Source: Onchidella celtica | Taxonomy: Eukaryota; Mollusca; Gastropoda; Systellommatophora; Onchidiidae | Length of the DNA stretch: 64,000 nt | NCBI GenBank assembly: GCA_963931925.1 | Contig: OZ007569.1 | Location: 21,855,162-21,919,161 of the forward strand | Direction: 5' to 3' | Shown here: piece by piece, positions 23,597 to 35,745 of the stretch | Layout of the letters: every line of letters starts with the position of its first letter | Numbering within the stretch: the stretch's first letter is position 1 | Translations under genes and position numbers: made by a program | The notes under the pieces: model-generated | What the model was told of the DNA's origin: nothing | The model's input: only the letters and a program-made list of their open reading frames with translations | Databases searched by the model: none

Positions 23597-23830
23597 TTCT
23601 TGCTCTCCCTTTCTCTCTCTCTTTCTCTCCCTCTCTCCCTTTCTCTATCTCGCTCTCTCTCTCTCTCTCTCTTTCTTCCTTCGTTTCTCTCTCTCTCACT
23701 CTTGCTCTCTTTTTCTCTCTCTCTTTCTCCCCCTCTCTCCCTTTCTCTTTCTCCCTCTCTTTCCCCCTCTCTATCTCTCTCTCTCTCTCTTTGTCTCTCT
23801 CTCTCTCTCTCTTTCTCCCTCTCTCTGCAC
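23543..23830. repeat. C12 plus (CT)n tract
   Basis: C-run then CTCTCT with scattered T; low-complexity open frames on both strands are not genes. Confidence 0.9.
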
Positions 23831-24079
23831 CTGACCATGACGCATTGATGATTAGATTAGGTCCGCATGACGTTTCTGCACTCGGCAGGCCAACAGGTAA
23901 CAACCATCAACAGTACGGGGAAATAGGAAAATATGACTGTATTATTTTGGTGATAATACCATTAAATGAGATACAATCATAAAAATGACACAATAAAAGA
24001 ACAATATGGCGTACGTGAGTAACATGTTATTTGACATTTATCTTTATGCGATGTGGCGCCAAGTGTACAAAAACTTATA

Positions 24080-24450
24080 GTGTGCCATCCATAATGTACA
24101 TGAAGTCTTGATTTTGGCTATTTTCTTCCCCCCCCCCCCCCGCCTTTCCACCTGCCCCGTATACGCTCTTCATACGCTTGGCCTCACCTCCCCCACCCCA
24201 ACCCCACCCCTGTTTAGAATCTTGACTGTCTATGATAAAGCTTTGATACCAGAAAAATTTTACATGCCATTTTTGCATGAACTATTTCACTGTGTCATCA
24301 GCGACAAGTTTTTTGTTGTTGTTTTTTTTAAATTTTATAATCAAACAACTTAATTTACTGAAGGAACAAAAAAGTAAATAAAAAGACAATAAAAAAAAAT
24401 AAAAATTTATTACTATAACTGAAAAGTGTATTTACGCGCCTTAGAACCGA
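24080..24450 (+). repeat. Dispersed repeat N with internal poly-C, copy 1
   Basis: TCTTGATTTTGGCTATTTTC, C14, CACCTCCCCCACCCCAACCC, then TATGATAAAGCTTTGATACC and CATTTTTGCATGAACTATTT. Ends in an A-rich tail with AATTTATTACTATAACTGAA. Confidence 0.6.
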
Positions 24451-24856
24451 GTGTTCCCAACCATGTATGCTTTTCCTATGCTTGAGGCACCGCCTCTCCC
24501 CCTCCTATCCTTTCATTCCAACCTCGGCACCCAGAGCTGACGTACTGCATGAGAGCCCTGTCACAGTCAAACAAGTACACATTTATATAATACATGCCAA
24601 TAGTTTTGATGTACGCGTAGTGAAAAAAACAACAACAAAAAAATCATGAATATCATTGATAGAATCATAGATCAATCATTTGTCTCCTCTTGACGCCACT
24701 GAGGCCATCTCTGTTAGCAGTTCCTGCATCCATTATGTATCTGATTCTGGTTATAATGGATTCTTTTTTTTATATTTGTTTAAATTTTGTTTTGGCCTTT
24801 TAGAATTCTTTTCAAACGTATTTCCGAGACAGGCACGACTATTATCAGTGTATAAT

Positions 24857-25068
24857 CCGAGACACAGAATCCCGCGACCAATCATTCCTTCTCTCAGTAT
24901 AATTATGTCCGCAAACTGGGCTGAGTCATGTTGATTACTGGTTATTTTTTGTTGTATTAAGAAGGGATTCATTTGGAGCACATTTGTTGCACTGTTGACA
25001 TCGTTGATACGCGCTCAGCACGACGGTCGAAATTTGGCGAGTTGTTACGTCTCGGTATCCTGTGCCAA
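24857..25068 (+). mobile_element. MITE E, copy 3
   Basis: CCGAGACACAGAATCCCGCG at the left and TCTCGGTATCCTGTGCC at the right, adjoining the (TAC)n tract. Confidence 0.68.
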
Positions 25069-25104
25069 GGGTATAAAATAGTGAAAACAGACACTAAGTT
25101 TTGT

Positions 25105-25151
25105 TGTAATTACTACTGCTACCACTACTACCACTACTACTACTGCTACTA

Positions 25152-25182
<31 letters not shown>

Positions 25183-25253
25183 CACTACTACTACTGCTAC
25201 TACTACCACTACTACTACTACTACTACCACTACCACAACTACTGCCACTACTA

Positions 25254-25291
<38 letters not shown>

Positions 25292-25298
25292 GCTACTA

Positions 25299-25339
<41 letters not shown>

Positions 25340-25426
25340 GCTACTACTACCACTACTACTACTACTACTACCACTACCACAACTACTGCCACTACTACTA
25401 CCACTACTACTACTACTACCACTACT
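25105..25426. repeat. (TAC)n trinucleotide tract with higher-order unit
   Basis: About 320 bp of TAC with regular TGC and CAC variants. A roughly 145-bp block containing ACCACTACCACAACTACTGC occurs twice (near 25228 and 25370). The 174-residue Tyr/His frame is not a gene. Confidence 0.9.
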
Positions 25427-25758
25427 TCTTTTATTATATGATAGGTATTATTACTGTTACTGTTATTAGTATTGTAAGTCATTATGGTCATTATTGATAC
25501 TTACTGTAACATCAGCCATTCACACTATGTAGCAAAAATGGTCGCTCCGGTTAGAAATAATTATAATTGAAATTTAACATCTATATACAACTTCTGTTCC
25601 TTGTGGAATTGATATGAATAACCGTCAACACCATCGACAAAGTCTTCAACAAGAATGAAACAAAAACAAAACAAATAAAAGTCCCCAAAAGTATTCAGGT
25701 CTGGCGTACATACGCGACTATGTTATGTCCCAATCGCGTCGCACTTTTTGACGTTTTT

Positions 25759-25928
25759 TAGTTCGGAAGCGGAAACGGCAACGGAAATGTCAAAAATCCA
25801 TCGAGTAGTAAAAAAAAAAGAGTGTTTCCACGTGTACGGAAACGGCGAAGAAAACATTGTTTCTATTTCACTACTTGAGAGGTTTTGGCCTTTCAGTTTC
25901 CGTTTCCGTACATGTGACAATCCAAATT
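25759..25928. mobile_element. MITE F, copy 4
   Basis: Lacks the outermost bases but keeps GCGGAAACGGCAACGGAAAT at the left and its complement CAGTTTCCGTTTCCGTACAT at the right. Confidence 0.65.
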
Positions 25929-26260
25929 CAGCGAATGACTGAATATGAGCACACATGGCTAGAGACAGTAGGCACATGGCAGAGCCATTGTGAACATGAA
26001 ACTTAGCCTAGGCGGCGCGCCAACCGATTTTCATCGGCCAATTAGTTGGAAGATGACGTAGCGACTTTGGAGTTCCATTGAGACCTTACCCCCCCCCCCC
26101 CCCGCCCCCCCCCCAGCCGAATAGTTGGATTTCGCTGAAATTCACTGTCATGACGTCACGATCCAATTAGTCGGCCGATCAAACTCGGCTAGTGCGTGCC
26201 TATGCTAAGACATTACTGCAATACGATAGCAAGTCGTATGTGAGCGCCTGGCCTTATAGC

Positions 26261-26633
26261 GTGTTTAGGTCTTTATTTTTAGGAGATTTCGCTGCCCTCG
26301 GCATTTACACCTCACTTTTCTTGCTTTTATTCTTCTTATTGTGGCAGGGATTAATTTTTTAGAATTTTGCCCGGGCAGCGGGATGTTCGGCCTGCTCTTT
26401 TTGATTTTCAACTGCCAAGGTATCTTTAAGGTGCGCAACGTGCACAAGGGCCCTCCGAATTTTTCGTCCTTATCCGAGAAGACTAGGTGCTCGGTCCTAC
26501 CTCCCATAGGATCAGCGACAGGAAAATATGAGAAAAATCCCAAAAATTTCAACATGTCTGCACCGACCGGGATTCGAACCAGGTACCTTCGGTGTGAGAG
26601 GCGAGGATCTTGCCTCTAAGCCACTGTGTCCCC
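26261..26633 (-). mobile_element. tRNA-headed SINE, copy 3
   Basis: A 373-bp reverse copy flanked by 13-bp duplications CTGGCCTTATAGC (26248-26260) and CTGGCCTTACAGC (26634-26646), one mismatch. Head B box reads (minus) GGTTCGAATCCC. Body matches the other copies. Confidence 0.9.
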
Positions 26634-27155
26634 CTGGCCTTACAGCAAAAGGAGGACAGCCTTTTAAAACCCTATTTTAGCAAGCGCACCTTATGATTCA
26701 CATAATATTCTTATCTTGGCTGTGCGTGGTTGACATATATAGACCACTATGCGTGACAACATTGTCACTACTACAACACACATAAATGTCAAAAGACAAC
26801 AATATGAAAAAAAAATTGATTTCTACGATCCGTTTTATTTGTTTTTCTCCACATAAACAGCAGGGCAAGTAATACATTTTATCATAATAATGAAGTCATT
26901 ACAAATGATAACTATCATAATGTATCTGTGCATTTGTGTGTGTGTGGGTGTGTGTGTGTGTATGTGTCGAATATTGCACATGGGAAATGGAAAACAAACA
27001 AAAATCTGTGACATTCTTGGAGTCTCGTCACGCTAGGAAATGAAGGTGAGTGATCCAAGTAGGATTAAAAGCTGCGTTGAATTATGAACCGTTCTGGGTC
27101 ATTCAGGGGCGTAGTTTGCCACTCAGTGATGGTGGGGTAGAGGAGGGGTGGTTAA

Positions 27156-27531
27156 CTCTCTTGCTGCCACAGGACTGATATATCGACCCATCCTGTGCTG
27201 CAGAAAACTGCCGCACGGCTGATATATCGGTCCTACCGTTTCATGCTAAAACTGTCACGAGGCCGATATATTGGCCTCACTGTTTCATGCTAAAACTACC
27301 GTGAGGCCGATATATCGGCCTGCCTTTTCATGCTAAAACTGCCACGAGGCCGACATATCGGCCCTACGGTTTCATGCTAAAACTGCCGTGAGGCCAATAT
27401 ATCAGCCAACTAATTGTTCCAGGATGTTTTCCACTCTTAATTTTACTACCTCCTGCTGTCTTTCTACCCGGTAATCCATTATTCTGGTAGCCTAAAGGAA
27501 GGAAGGATATTTGAACTTGGCAGGCAAAGGG
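27156..27531. mobile_element. piggyBac-like MITE carrying a palindromic tandem array
   Basis: Bounded by TTAA (27152-27155, 27532-27535). Ends CTCTCTTGCTGCCA and (complement of the right end) CCCTTTGCCTGCCA match over most positions. Its interior is largely the 44-bp array described separately. No coding capacity. Confidence 0.68.
27170..27410. repeat. 44-bp tandem array centred on a GATATATC palindrome
   Basis: Six units at 43-45-bp spacing (centres near 27180, 27224, 27268, 27312, 27355, 27399). Each has TTTCATGCTAAAACTGCC followed by a copy of the palindrome GGCCGATATATCGGCC; the unit at 27305-27320 is a perfect 16-bp palindrome. Confidence 0.85.
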
Positions 27532-27825
27532 TTAAAACTCGGCGTACATACATTATTGATAGGCCTTAGTATTAAATATTAACAATTGAAAATGCCAGAG
27601 CACTTCCATCAGATGCGCTACTCAGACCTCGCGATTGTGCATTCAGGTGAGATGTCATTGACAACCTAAAAGCACCATTAGCGTTTTTTGCAACGTGCAA
27701 GGACAACCTTAACACTGTAATGTAAAGCTTAGGGGTTGTCCTTGCTCAAAACGCGTCATCAAGTTTCTACTGTTTTGTGTTTGGACCAGTTTCTAATTTA
27801 TCAGTAATAACATTTCCCGAATATT

Positions 27826-27828
<3 letters not shown>

Positions 27829-27872
<44 letters not shown>

Positions 27873-27873
27873 T
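27829..27873. repeat. (TTTA)n microsatellite
   Basis: Eleven TTTA units. Confidence 0.93.
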
Positions 27874-27984
27874 CAGTGTGTCCCTTTGACCATTTTAAAA
27901 CAGTTTCAATTTCTAATTTTGCAGATTTTCTTTTTTAGCAAGACAATCTATGTTTTGCCTAGTAAAAGATTAACTGTTAGGCTT

Positions 27985-28145
27985 GCAGAGCACTGAGTCA
28001 AGTTTTGGGTCGGATATGACTAAGACTTGAATTTACTTTGAATCAATTGGCAAGAGAGACTTTATTTCCTGTGTCACAAGTCGTGCGAGGTCCCGTTTGA
28101 CTCTATAGTCCACAAAACCGAAGGAAAGCAGGTTTGACTTAAAGC
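27985..28145 (+). repeat. Dispersed repeat G, copy 2 (uninterrupted)
   Basis: GAGTCAAGTTTTGGGTCGGA through GACTTGAATTTACTTTGAAT to CCACAAAACCGAAGG. It supplies the near-empty site for MITE F copy 1. Confidence 0.6.
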
Positions 28146-28309
28146 GTTTTTGTCCTTGCAGATTATACAGATAAACAATAATATAATGCTACCGAAATAA
28201 TCGGAGAATTTTTATTTTACAGTATTAGAGCAACTGGATCACTCACCCAGGATGGCAAATGCATTTTTAGGGTAAGGTAAGCTTGATTCTTGAAATTTTG
28301 CACACACCT

Positions 28310-28430
28310 TTCTGATTTAACCCACCAGTTTATTACCTAACAAATTGATTTACTAAAAGAATAAGTAAATAAAATGAAAATTGTTAAATTTATTACTGTA
28401 ATTGAAAAGTGTGTATGCACCTCCCCCCTC
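28310..28430 (+). repeat. Dispersed repeat N tail, copy 3
   Basis: Only the A-rich 3' part: GATTTACTAAAAGAATAAGT and ATTACTGTAATTGAAAAGTG, matching the tail at 24340-24435. A further trace lies at about 60890-60957. Confidence 0.45.
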
Positions 28431-30733
28431 CCCCTTAAAAAATATATACCTTTCGTATGAAGTGTTTATTCAATTTCACATTTTCTTAATGAAATCTCAG
28501 GGAGACGTCCCAAAAACGTATCCCGATTAGGTTTAAACTCTGATTTCAATTCTTGAAACTGGCAGATTAAAAATACGAAAAAAAAAAAAGAAAAAAAGAA
28601 GGAGAAATTGCAACAGCTGAAATAGATTGATATGATACCCACGTGGAAGTTCCCACCCAAGCCGCATTTTTATCCCATTTGTTTTACGACCTGCATCATT
28701 TTTTATATTAATTTTGTAAAATGTACAATTTATTAGCGTTTAATACTTAAATTAAACTCTAATAATATTAAAAATTATTATCAATGTAATTATAATAATT
28801 GACTATAACACCCGGATGATTATCCGCCAATGGGTTTATTGCAAATAGTAGTCATTACTGGTAGAGATCGTAAAGACCACTTTGGATTGCACATATTGCA
28901 CCAGGTAAGATTAGAAGGTCACAGTGGAACAATGATCAGTGTCACAATTAGGCTGTTTTTTACTTTTAGGAAAACCCAGATTTATAATGCAAACTGCTAG
29001 CGTTCTTTCATTTTAAGTGTTTTTTTTAAAAACGTGCACGTTTCCCCTAGGCTGTTTTTTTGTTTGTTTGGTTGTTGTTTTTTTTGTTTCATTTGACGTC
29101 ACAGAAGTTGTGCTCCACCAAAATTTGTTTCGTTACGAGTTCCAAGGCCACATGTCTCCTCCTCCCAAGAGTGCACATGCTCAGCCGCTGTGCAAAAAAT
29201 AAATCCTTGCCATTGCATAATGTTCAGTGGCCGTGCCAAAAAAAACAAAACAAAGGCAGAGCGAAATTGCCAAGGTTAACATCACAAGTTTGGGTGACGT
29301 AAACGAAACAAACCCAGTTGATTTTGAATGATATTGAATGGGGTGAAACTTTAGAGCCAGCCCAACATACCAAGGCAATAAATGAAAATTTCTTCTGACA
29401 CAAAAAAAAGTGGACTCTGATGGTATTCCCATTGTGACCTTCATTATGTTTTATTATTGCACGTTTCACTGAGTAAACGTTATGGCTTCACTGAATGACA
29501 TGCCTGATACGGAGCTACAACGACCCAGGCATTGTCTAACAATGAACAAATACCTAACAGCAGGAAAATTGGACCGCTGCATGATGTTATATCAAATAAT
29601 TCAAATTTGCACTTTTTCAATGCTTTTATAAAATTAATCAAGTTTATTTATACTTTCCCATCCATGTACAACAATAGCCGTAACAAAGGAGGGGGGGGGG
29701 GGCGGGGGGGGGGCAAATTCTGTTTTTAATAAGGTAAGCAAGGAATGTTCACGACAGAAATTGAATTCTCCTCAGAATGTTAAAAATGATACTTTTCCAT
29801 CATCACAGACTCTGTGTATAATGGTGTCCCAGTTGAAAATGGAATGTGAATTTTCTTATTTTAAGTTCGTTTTGTTTTTGTTTTTTTAAATCAGGATTGT
29901 ATTGATAGAAAAACATTAAAATATGTTTATTGCCACAAAAATGCAAAATATAGCATATAGATATTTCAATCTCAACATAATATAAATTATTACTTTTATT
30001 GCTGTTTTCCCGTTTAAAAAAAGGGCTAAATGCAAACTTCAGTTATATATCAAAATACTCTACTCTTCAGAAAAAAAAAGCAAATGATCTATATTATTAT
30101 ATTGCGTGTAATATATGTACATGTTAGACTTTTTGTCAGTATAACTATATTAACCACCAACATTTAATTCATTCATGTCTGGCAATATTGAAAAAGATCC
30201 AACTGGTAATTCGTGCCATTCAGCCACGAGTCCAGTCATAACAGTTTCTAAATCTCTCTGGTAAAATGTCAAACACTAGACAATAATTCCTTTTCAAAAT
30301 ATTCTCTGAACCGTTCACACTATAATTATGTCACGAAGAGCATTCTGCCATTTATAGTAGTCCCGCCAATGTAACACATAACACACTCATACAAAAATAT
30401 AACTGTGTTAAACACAGGACTGTGAAGTGTACAAGATCATCATCATCACTGCTCTACGCTAATGGCATAAGTCACTTTTGACTCTTTTGAGATATTAAAA
30501 TAAAAAAAAACTCATTCTTTTCCTGTCAGTTGGTGACTCATGCCATTGTAATTCTATTGGACTATTACATTTTCCTATTGGCTCATTTCTTTTTATTTCG
30601 CATTACCTGATAGTCCTCATGTTCGGGATGTAATGAACCGACAGCTGGCCTCCTGAGGTCAGTCTGACATGCCATTCTGGTAAATCAGTGACTACATGGT
30701 ACAGTGTTGCCGTCATGACATGAGAACAGAACT
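28431..30733. other. Intergenic, no gene seen
   Basis: AT-rich, with G12 and G10 runs at 29691-29713. Short open frames at 29017-29469 lack recognisable domains. Confidence 0.45.
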
Positions 30734-31114
30734 CAGCCAGCAAACCCTACGTCAATCAGAATTTCATTTGTATAAGAAATGATTAAAGTTGGTAGGGTTG
30801 CCGTTGGGGTGGTTTTAATCCATCAAGTCGACGGCGGTACGATGTCGTAACCATCGGACCTTTGTCGGAAAGATGTTATTCCCATGAGTAAACTTGCAGC
30901 CAGTCCTAAGTTTAACATCACAATGGACCCCTAGGCAAAGCGCTAGGATTTTTTTGCTCGTTTTCAGAAACCAGAGTAAATTTTCTTGCTTGGGGCCCCT
31001 TAAATCTCTTGGGGCCCGTGAAATCTCTTGGGGCCTCTGGGCCACTGCCCGGTGTGCCCATGCGTTAAGACGGCTCTGCTTACGTAGTCTGACTGACGTA
31101 GGGTCTGCTGGCTG
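30734..31114. mobile_element. 381-bp element with 21-bp inverted repeats, hAT-like piece inside
   Basis: CAGCCAGCAAACCCTACGTC at 30734 and the complement at 31094-31114, one mismatch. Inside, 30897-31078 looks like a separate hAT-type element (TTAAGACGGCTCTG end, GGGCCCC-rich). Confidence 0.65.
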
Positions 31115-31789
31115 GGAATACATGGGTATAACGTAACATAATATATCAACTTTCAGTATTTCTGTCCTGATACTCCCATTCTCTTCTGTCCTCAACCTCC
31201 CGTAACAAATTTGAGTGGAGGCAAAACCGGGCTTAAGGTGAAATTTTTATACATTTTATAAGCAAATCTCAATTTCCATAGAAAATTTTTTTCCCCATTT
31301 AGAGGTGATTTCTCGGGGATTTTGTCTTTCACCTTAAGCCTGATTTCACCAGATCCAGTCACATGAATTGCGAGTATATCTGGCAAAAACAAGGTAAGGG
31401 TGAAATAGTTACACCTCTTTAAAAAAAAAATCAATTTATTCTAAGGCGATCTCAAGCAACATATTTTAACTGGCTGCAGTTAAATGGCTGATCTTTCATA
31501 TTGTAAGCAAATCTCAATTTGCATAGAAAAACTGAAAAGCTTTTGGAGGGGTTTACTCGGGAATTTTGGTCTTTCACATTAAACCCGATTTCGCAAGATC
31601 CACTCGTAAAAATAACACCAAAGAAGATCAGGTTGGACTAGACACTGAAACTGAATACCAACAGCACAAAGACAACATGCACTGGTCAATCAATGCTACC
31701 ATACTACAGAAAAAGACCGCATACGCCAATCTAGGCAAAATTCACTTTTTAAGTTCATTTTTATCGAATGAAATATACTCTACCTTTAA

Positions 31790-31990
31790 TTTAAACTCTT
31801 TTCAGGTCCACGCAAAAGAACTTTTGAGAATTTTACCAGTGTGGCAAAATCTATCTGAAACTATTTAATTCTATTTGTAAAAATAATTTAGAAACTCTGA
31901 ATACGAAACGTCAAGTACCCAAATAGATCGTGATAGGCGAAATGTGACTGTTACCGTGCCCGACCCGCCGTAAAACCCAATCTGAAACTC
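31790..31990 (+). repeat. Dispersed repeat B, copy 4
   Basis: Forward copy of the 3' half, from TTTTCAGGTCCACGCAAAAG through ACTCTGAATACGAAACGT to GCCGTAAAACCCAATCTG. Confidence 0.7.
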
Positions 31991-32344
31991 ACTCTATTTG
32001 AGTTATAATTTCCTACGACTAATGTTTTCTACAATCATCACAAGATATAAATCCAAAACAAACAAACCTACAGCAGGGCGCAAAGCTAAATGAAGTTTTC
32101 ACTTCCATTGTTAAAGTTTGTTTGGTTTTTTGTTGTTGTTTTTTTTGGATTATAATACGGTCTTTTTCTGTGGTACGGCAGATGGAATGTGGAAGCTGAA
32201 ACGACGGCGACTACAAGTATATTTGATCAGACATTATGTCTGAAGTTATAAGGCCCTTTGGTTCAAACTGAAAGTTTCCAGCAGCTGCAAGCAATATGAA
32301 ATAACAAGGATGCGGTCATTCAAATTTAGGCGCATTCAAAACAT

Positions 32345-32715
32345 CTCTCACTTTCTTCTTCTTCTCCTCTCTCTATCTCCTTCTCTCTATCTCTTTCTCT
32401 CTCTCTCTCTCTCTTTCCCTCTCTTTTTCTCTGTCTCTCTCTTTTGGTGTGCGTCTCCTCTCGCTCTGTCTGTCTGCCTGTCTCTAGCGTTCTTTCTCTC
32501 TTTTCCCTAAATCTGTCTCTTCCCCCTGTCTCTCTCCGTCTGTCCATCCGTCTGCATCTCTCTCTCTCTCTCTCTCTCTTTGTCTCTTTTGTCGCTCTGT
32601 CTGTGTCTCTAGCTCTCTCTCTCTCTCGCTTCTCTGTTTCTCTCTCTCTCTCTCTCTCTCTATGTCTGTCTCTGTCGCTCTCTCTCTCTTTCTCACTCTC
32701 TCTCTCTCTCTCTCC
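32345..32715. repeat. 370-bp (CT)n-rich tract
   Basis: CT, CTGT and CTTT units on the plus strand. Open frames on both strands are simple-repeat artefacts. Confidence 0.9.
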
Positions 32716-32902
32716 ATGAATACAAAGATCTGACTGTTGGAGGGAACACAACTAGCAGTAATATGAACAATCAACAGTATCGGATTTACGCAACAAAACT
32801 CAGGCAAGTAACAAACTCTTGATCTCAACTGTTCCAATACACCTCAATCTGGTACAGATCATTTGTGCTTCCAATTCATCATTGTCTTCTTCGTTTTACA
32901 TT

Positions 32903-33071
32903 CAGTGGCGGATCGACTACGATACTAATGAGGCTTAGGCTTCAGGGCCCCAATTCCGGAAGGGCCCTGAAGAAACGTTGTTTAATGAGTGAATCTTGGG
33001 TGTCGCCCTAATGTTGAAGGGGCCCCGTTAACGCCCAAGCTTCGGGATCCAAAACTGTAGCTCCGCCACTG
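32903..33071. mobile_element. hAT-like MITE, 169 bp
   Basis: Ends CAGTGGCGGATCGAC and (complement) CAGTGGCGGAGCTAC. Flanks TTTACATT and TTTCCAGT match at 6 of 8 positions, an older duplication. Interior GGGCCC-rich like the element at 58787. Confidence 0.75.
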
Positions 33072-33845
33072 TTTCCAGTAAATAATCTCTGGCGTTATAT
33101 CAATCAACGACATGTGTTGGCTAAAGAGTTCCCTTTAGACGCAACTTGCCATAAAAGCAAAGAATGAAACGAAACAAAGCATGCACTTGACGTCCTTCAA
33201 ATATCATGAGTTTGTCAGTCTTTTTTCTGTAAAGTTCAGGCCGCTAAACCACCGCTAGAGTGCAGGTAACATGACAGGAAAACCTCTGCTGGACTGGACA
33301 CGCAAAGCCAGTGATGTCTCTGAAATGAAGGTAAGTGGGTGAGTACTCGAAACATCACTCGGTATGTAGCCGACAATCAAGTAATGTTGTGTGCGGAAAT
33401 GTTAAACAGGCCCGTTTTACTTCATTACACTACGATCAGTTCAGCAAAGCAGTGACTATTTCCTGGTCATAATTATCGTAATACGATAGTTCTAGTTGTC
33501 TTACTACCGCAGCTAAGCGTTCTTTGCCGATGGCAAACTCGATGGTGAAACTGGCTCTTCATGGTGTTTTTGAATATATGCATACGTGCTAATTAGGCCA
33601 GTATGTCAGGCAAGACGCCAGGCTTTGACCAGCGTACCGCAGTCTGACGGAACTCTGCGACTAAACGTGAAGTATTTGGTACTACAATGGATCCACGTTT
33701 TGCCCATAGCAATATGGTTCGTTTTTATCTAAGCGTTTTAAGTCTCTACAAATGTAGCCGTTTTGTTTTTGTTATTTTGGCTAAGCTACATTGAGAACTG
33801 TTTGTCAGCTGTTGCATTGTAGGGTTATGCGAATGTTTAGCTCAA
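33072..33845. other. Downstream flank or 3' UTR of the INSM-like gene
   Basis: No coding signal. No convincing minus-strand AATAAA was found here, so the 3' end is undefined. Confidence 0.35.
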
Positions 33846-34040
33846 CGGACTTGTCTAGCAGAGTGGCGTGTCCAGCAGGTTGCCGTGTCAAACCGGGTGG
33901 TCTGTTAAGCAAGTGATCGTGCTTTGCAGGACGGTGTGTCCAGGCGAGTGGAGTATCTAGCTGGGTGGCGTGTCCAGCAAGTGACCGTGTCTAGCAGGTT
34001 GATGCCTCTTGCAAGGTGACGTGTCCAGAAAGTTACTGTG
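33846..34040. repeat. Degenerate minisatellite in the immediate 3' UTR of the INSM-like gene
   Basis: About ten imperfect units of roughly 18-20 bp built on GTGTCCAGCAGGTGGCCGT, ending one or two bases from the stop codon of the INSM-like gene. The transcript would carry the array as the first part of its 3' UTR. No convincing polyadenylation site could be assigned further downstream. Confidence 0.65.
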
Positions 34041-34041
34041 T

Positions 34042-35617
34042 CTAACATGTCCGCGACCCCGGCAGCTGGAGCAAAATGACCTGCCTGTTTTCCGTGGGGT
34101 GACATTTGTTGATGTGGCGTGTCAGGCCGGGCGAGCTATGGAAGGTGCTGCTACAATACTTGCACGAGAAGATTTCTGCCACGTGAGCCGAGCGAGAATG
34201 CTTGTCCAAGGCCGTCTTGCTGGTGAAGGTCATGCCACATGTGCCGCATGTCAAGTTCAAGGTTAACCCGTGGGTCATGGCTTCGTGTTTGAGTCGGGCT
34301 GACTCGCTGGTGAAGCTTTTGCCGCAAACTGCACAGCTATTCATGTGTCGCTGTTCGTTCAGAGAGCTGACGTCTACAGGAGTAGCATAGTTGCTACCAA
34401 TAGACTTTTGTGGGCAAGAGAAGGTGTTTTCTTTTACCATGCCATTCTCGCTGAGACCATCCATGGATTGTCCCTCATAGTGTCTTTTATGTTGATTCTG
34501 TATATGTTTGCGGAGATACGCTTGTCTTTGGAATCTCTTGCCGCAAACGGGACATTCAATTTGAGGATTGGCTGTGTAATCAGACATTACTGATGTCCGG
34601 TGCTGTTGCTGTGGTTGTGGTGGTGGCGGTTGTGGTAGTCTCAGCAGTAATGGTGGGGGTGGTGGTAGTGATGGTGATGGTGATCGGTGACTCCGGTCAC
34701 TTGTGTTTGTTAGATCTAAGGGCGGGGGCGAAGTAGAATGTTGATTGGAGATATGATCGGGTCCTGGACTGTGGTCAAGGCGGGACGCTGCTGTCACCTG
34801 GGGGTGGCTGAGCTCTGTCTGGTGTACTGGATTCTGGGAGTTCATGTTCGGGATGTTGCAGTGGCTGTCAGAGACGAGTGGCGTCATGACGGTTGTGGTG
34901 GAAGTGATGGTGGTGGTTTGGTGCTGGTGACGGTTGTGGGAGCTGAGGACTTGTAGAACTAGGGATCTTTCCTCGGGTGTCAAACTGCTACCAATGGTTG
35001 TTGTAGTGCAGGATGCTTCAGAGGCTGACGCATCACTGACGGCTGTGGGCTTGTCGCCAGGACTTCCATGATCTGTAGTTATCGCCGATGAAAATGGCGA
35101 CGACGTCATTCTTCCAATGCTGTCCTCTGGCCTGGAAGGACGTGAGACTGGCGGTGAGATCGAATCATCAACAAACTTGTTGGTCAGATCAGCGACGTCA
35201 GCCTCGGGACTGGACATTCGCTGAACGTCCTGGTATGAGTTGTCGCTATTATGTTTGTTTGTGTGATTCACTTGCGATCCACGATTGGCATCATTCGTTT
35301 GCTGGTGATTCCTAGTATTTTCAATATTTCTGGGCTCACAAGCATTAGTGGTCAGTGATGACCCGGTCGTGGGCAATGACATCACAATGTTGGCAGTGGT
35401 GGCTGCCACGCCTTTGTCCCTGTTGCTGTTGTAATCAGGTCTAGGGAGGATTTTTGGCTGGGCAGTGGAGACTTTGCTACTGGAATTGTTGGCTTGTTTC
35501 GACTGACTATTGGCTCTCGGCTTGTGCCATCGTCTATGGCTGGCTAGATTTGCTGGACAGTTGAAAACCTTCTCACATTCTGGACACCTGTACTCGACAT
35601 GCACAATACGGGAACAT
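34042..35617 (-). CDS. INSM1-like (nerfin-1/egl-46 family): INSM-like gene, terminal coding exon 3 (zinc fingers 2-6)
   Basis: Terminal coding exon after the acceptor CTATCCACAG|ATGTTCC; codon 493 (Arg) is split AG|A. It continues [19 protein letters not shown], nearly identical to human INSM1 ([19 protein letters not shown]). Finger 2 spans about 504-524 (C-x2-C-x12-H-x3-H), finger 3 848-869, finger 4 921-942, finger 5 950-971 and finger 6 978-999. The end, [19 protein letters not shown] plus VILLQLP, matches the INSM1 C-terminus ([26 protein letters not shown]). Between fingers 2 and 3 lie about 325 residues of Ser/Thr/Asn/His-rich disordered sequence with PLDLT (792-796, a third CtBP-type motif) and a polyproline stretch (about 810-826). 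Finger 5 has no counterpart in the five-finger human protein. Stop TAG at 34044-34042. Total protein 1017 aa, against 510 in human INSM1; the excess is mostly low-complexity linker. Confidence 0.95.
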
Positions 35618-35745
35618 CTGTGGATAGACAAGGTTGATTGAACATGAGTTGAGTGAGAAGGATTAAGGTCTTCTCAGAACGAGAGGAACATCACACTGCA
35701 CGGGATTAGATGCAGCTTAACAGTGTATAAACTTGTAATGTGTTC

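Noticed and set aside
24973-25497. 174-residue Tyr/His-rich open frame and its antisense poly-Val frame
   Set aside because: Produced by the (TAC)n tract.
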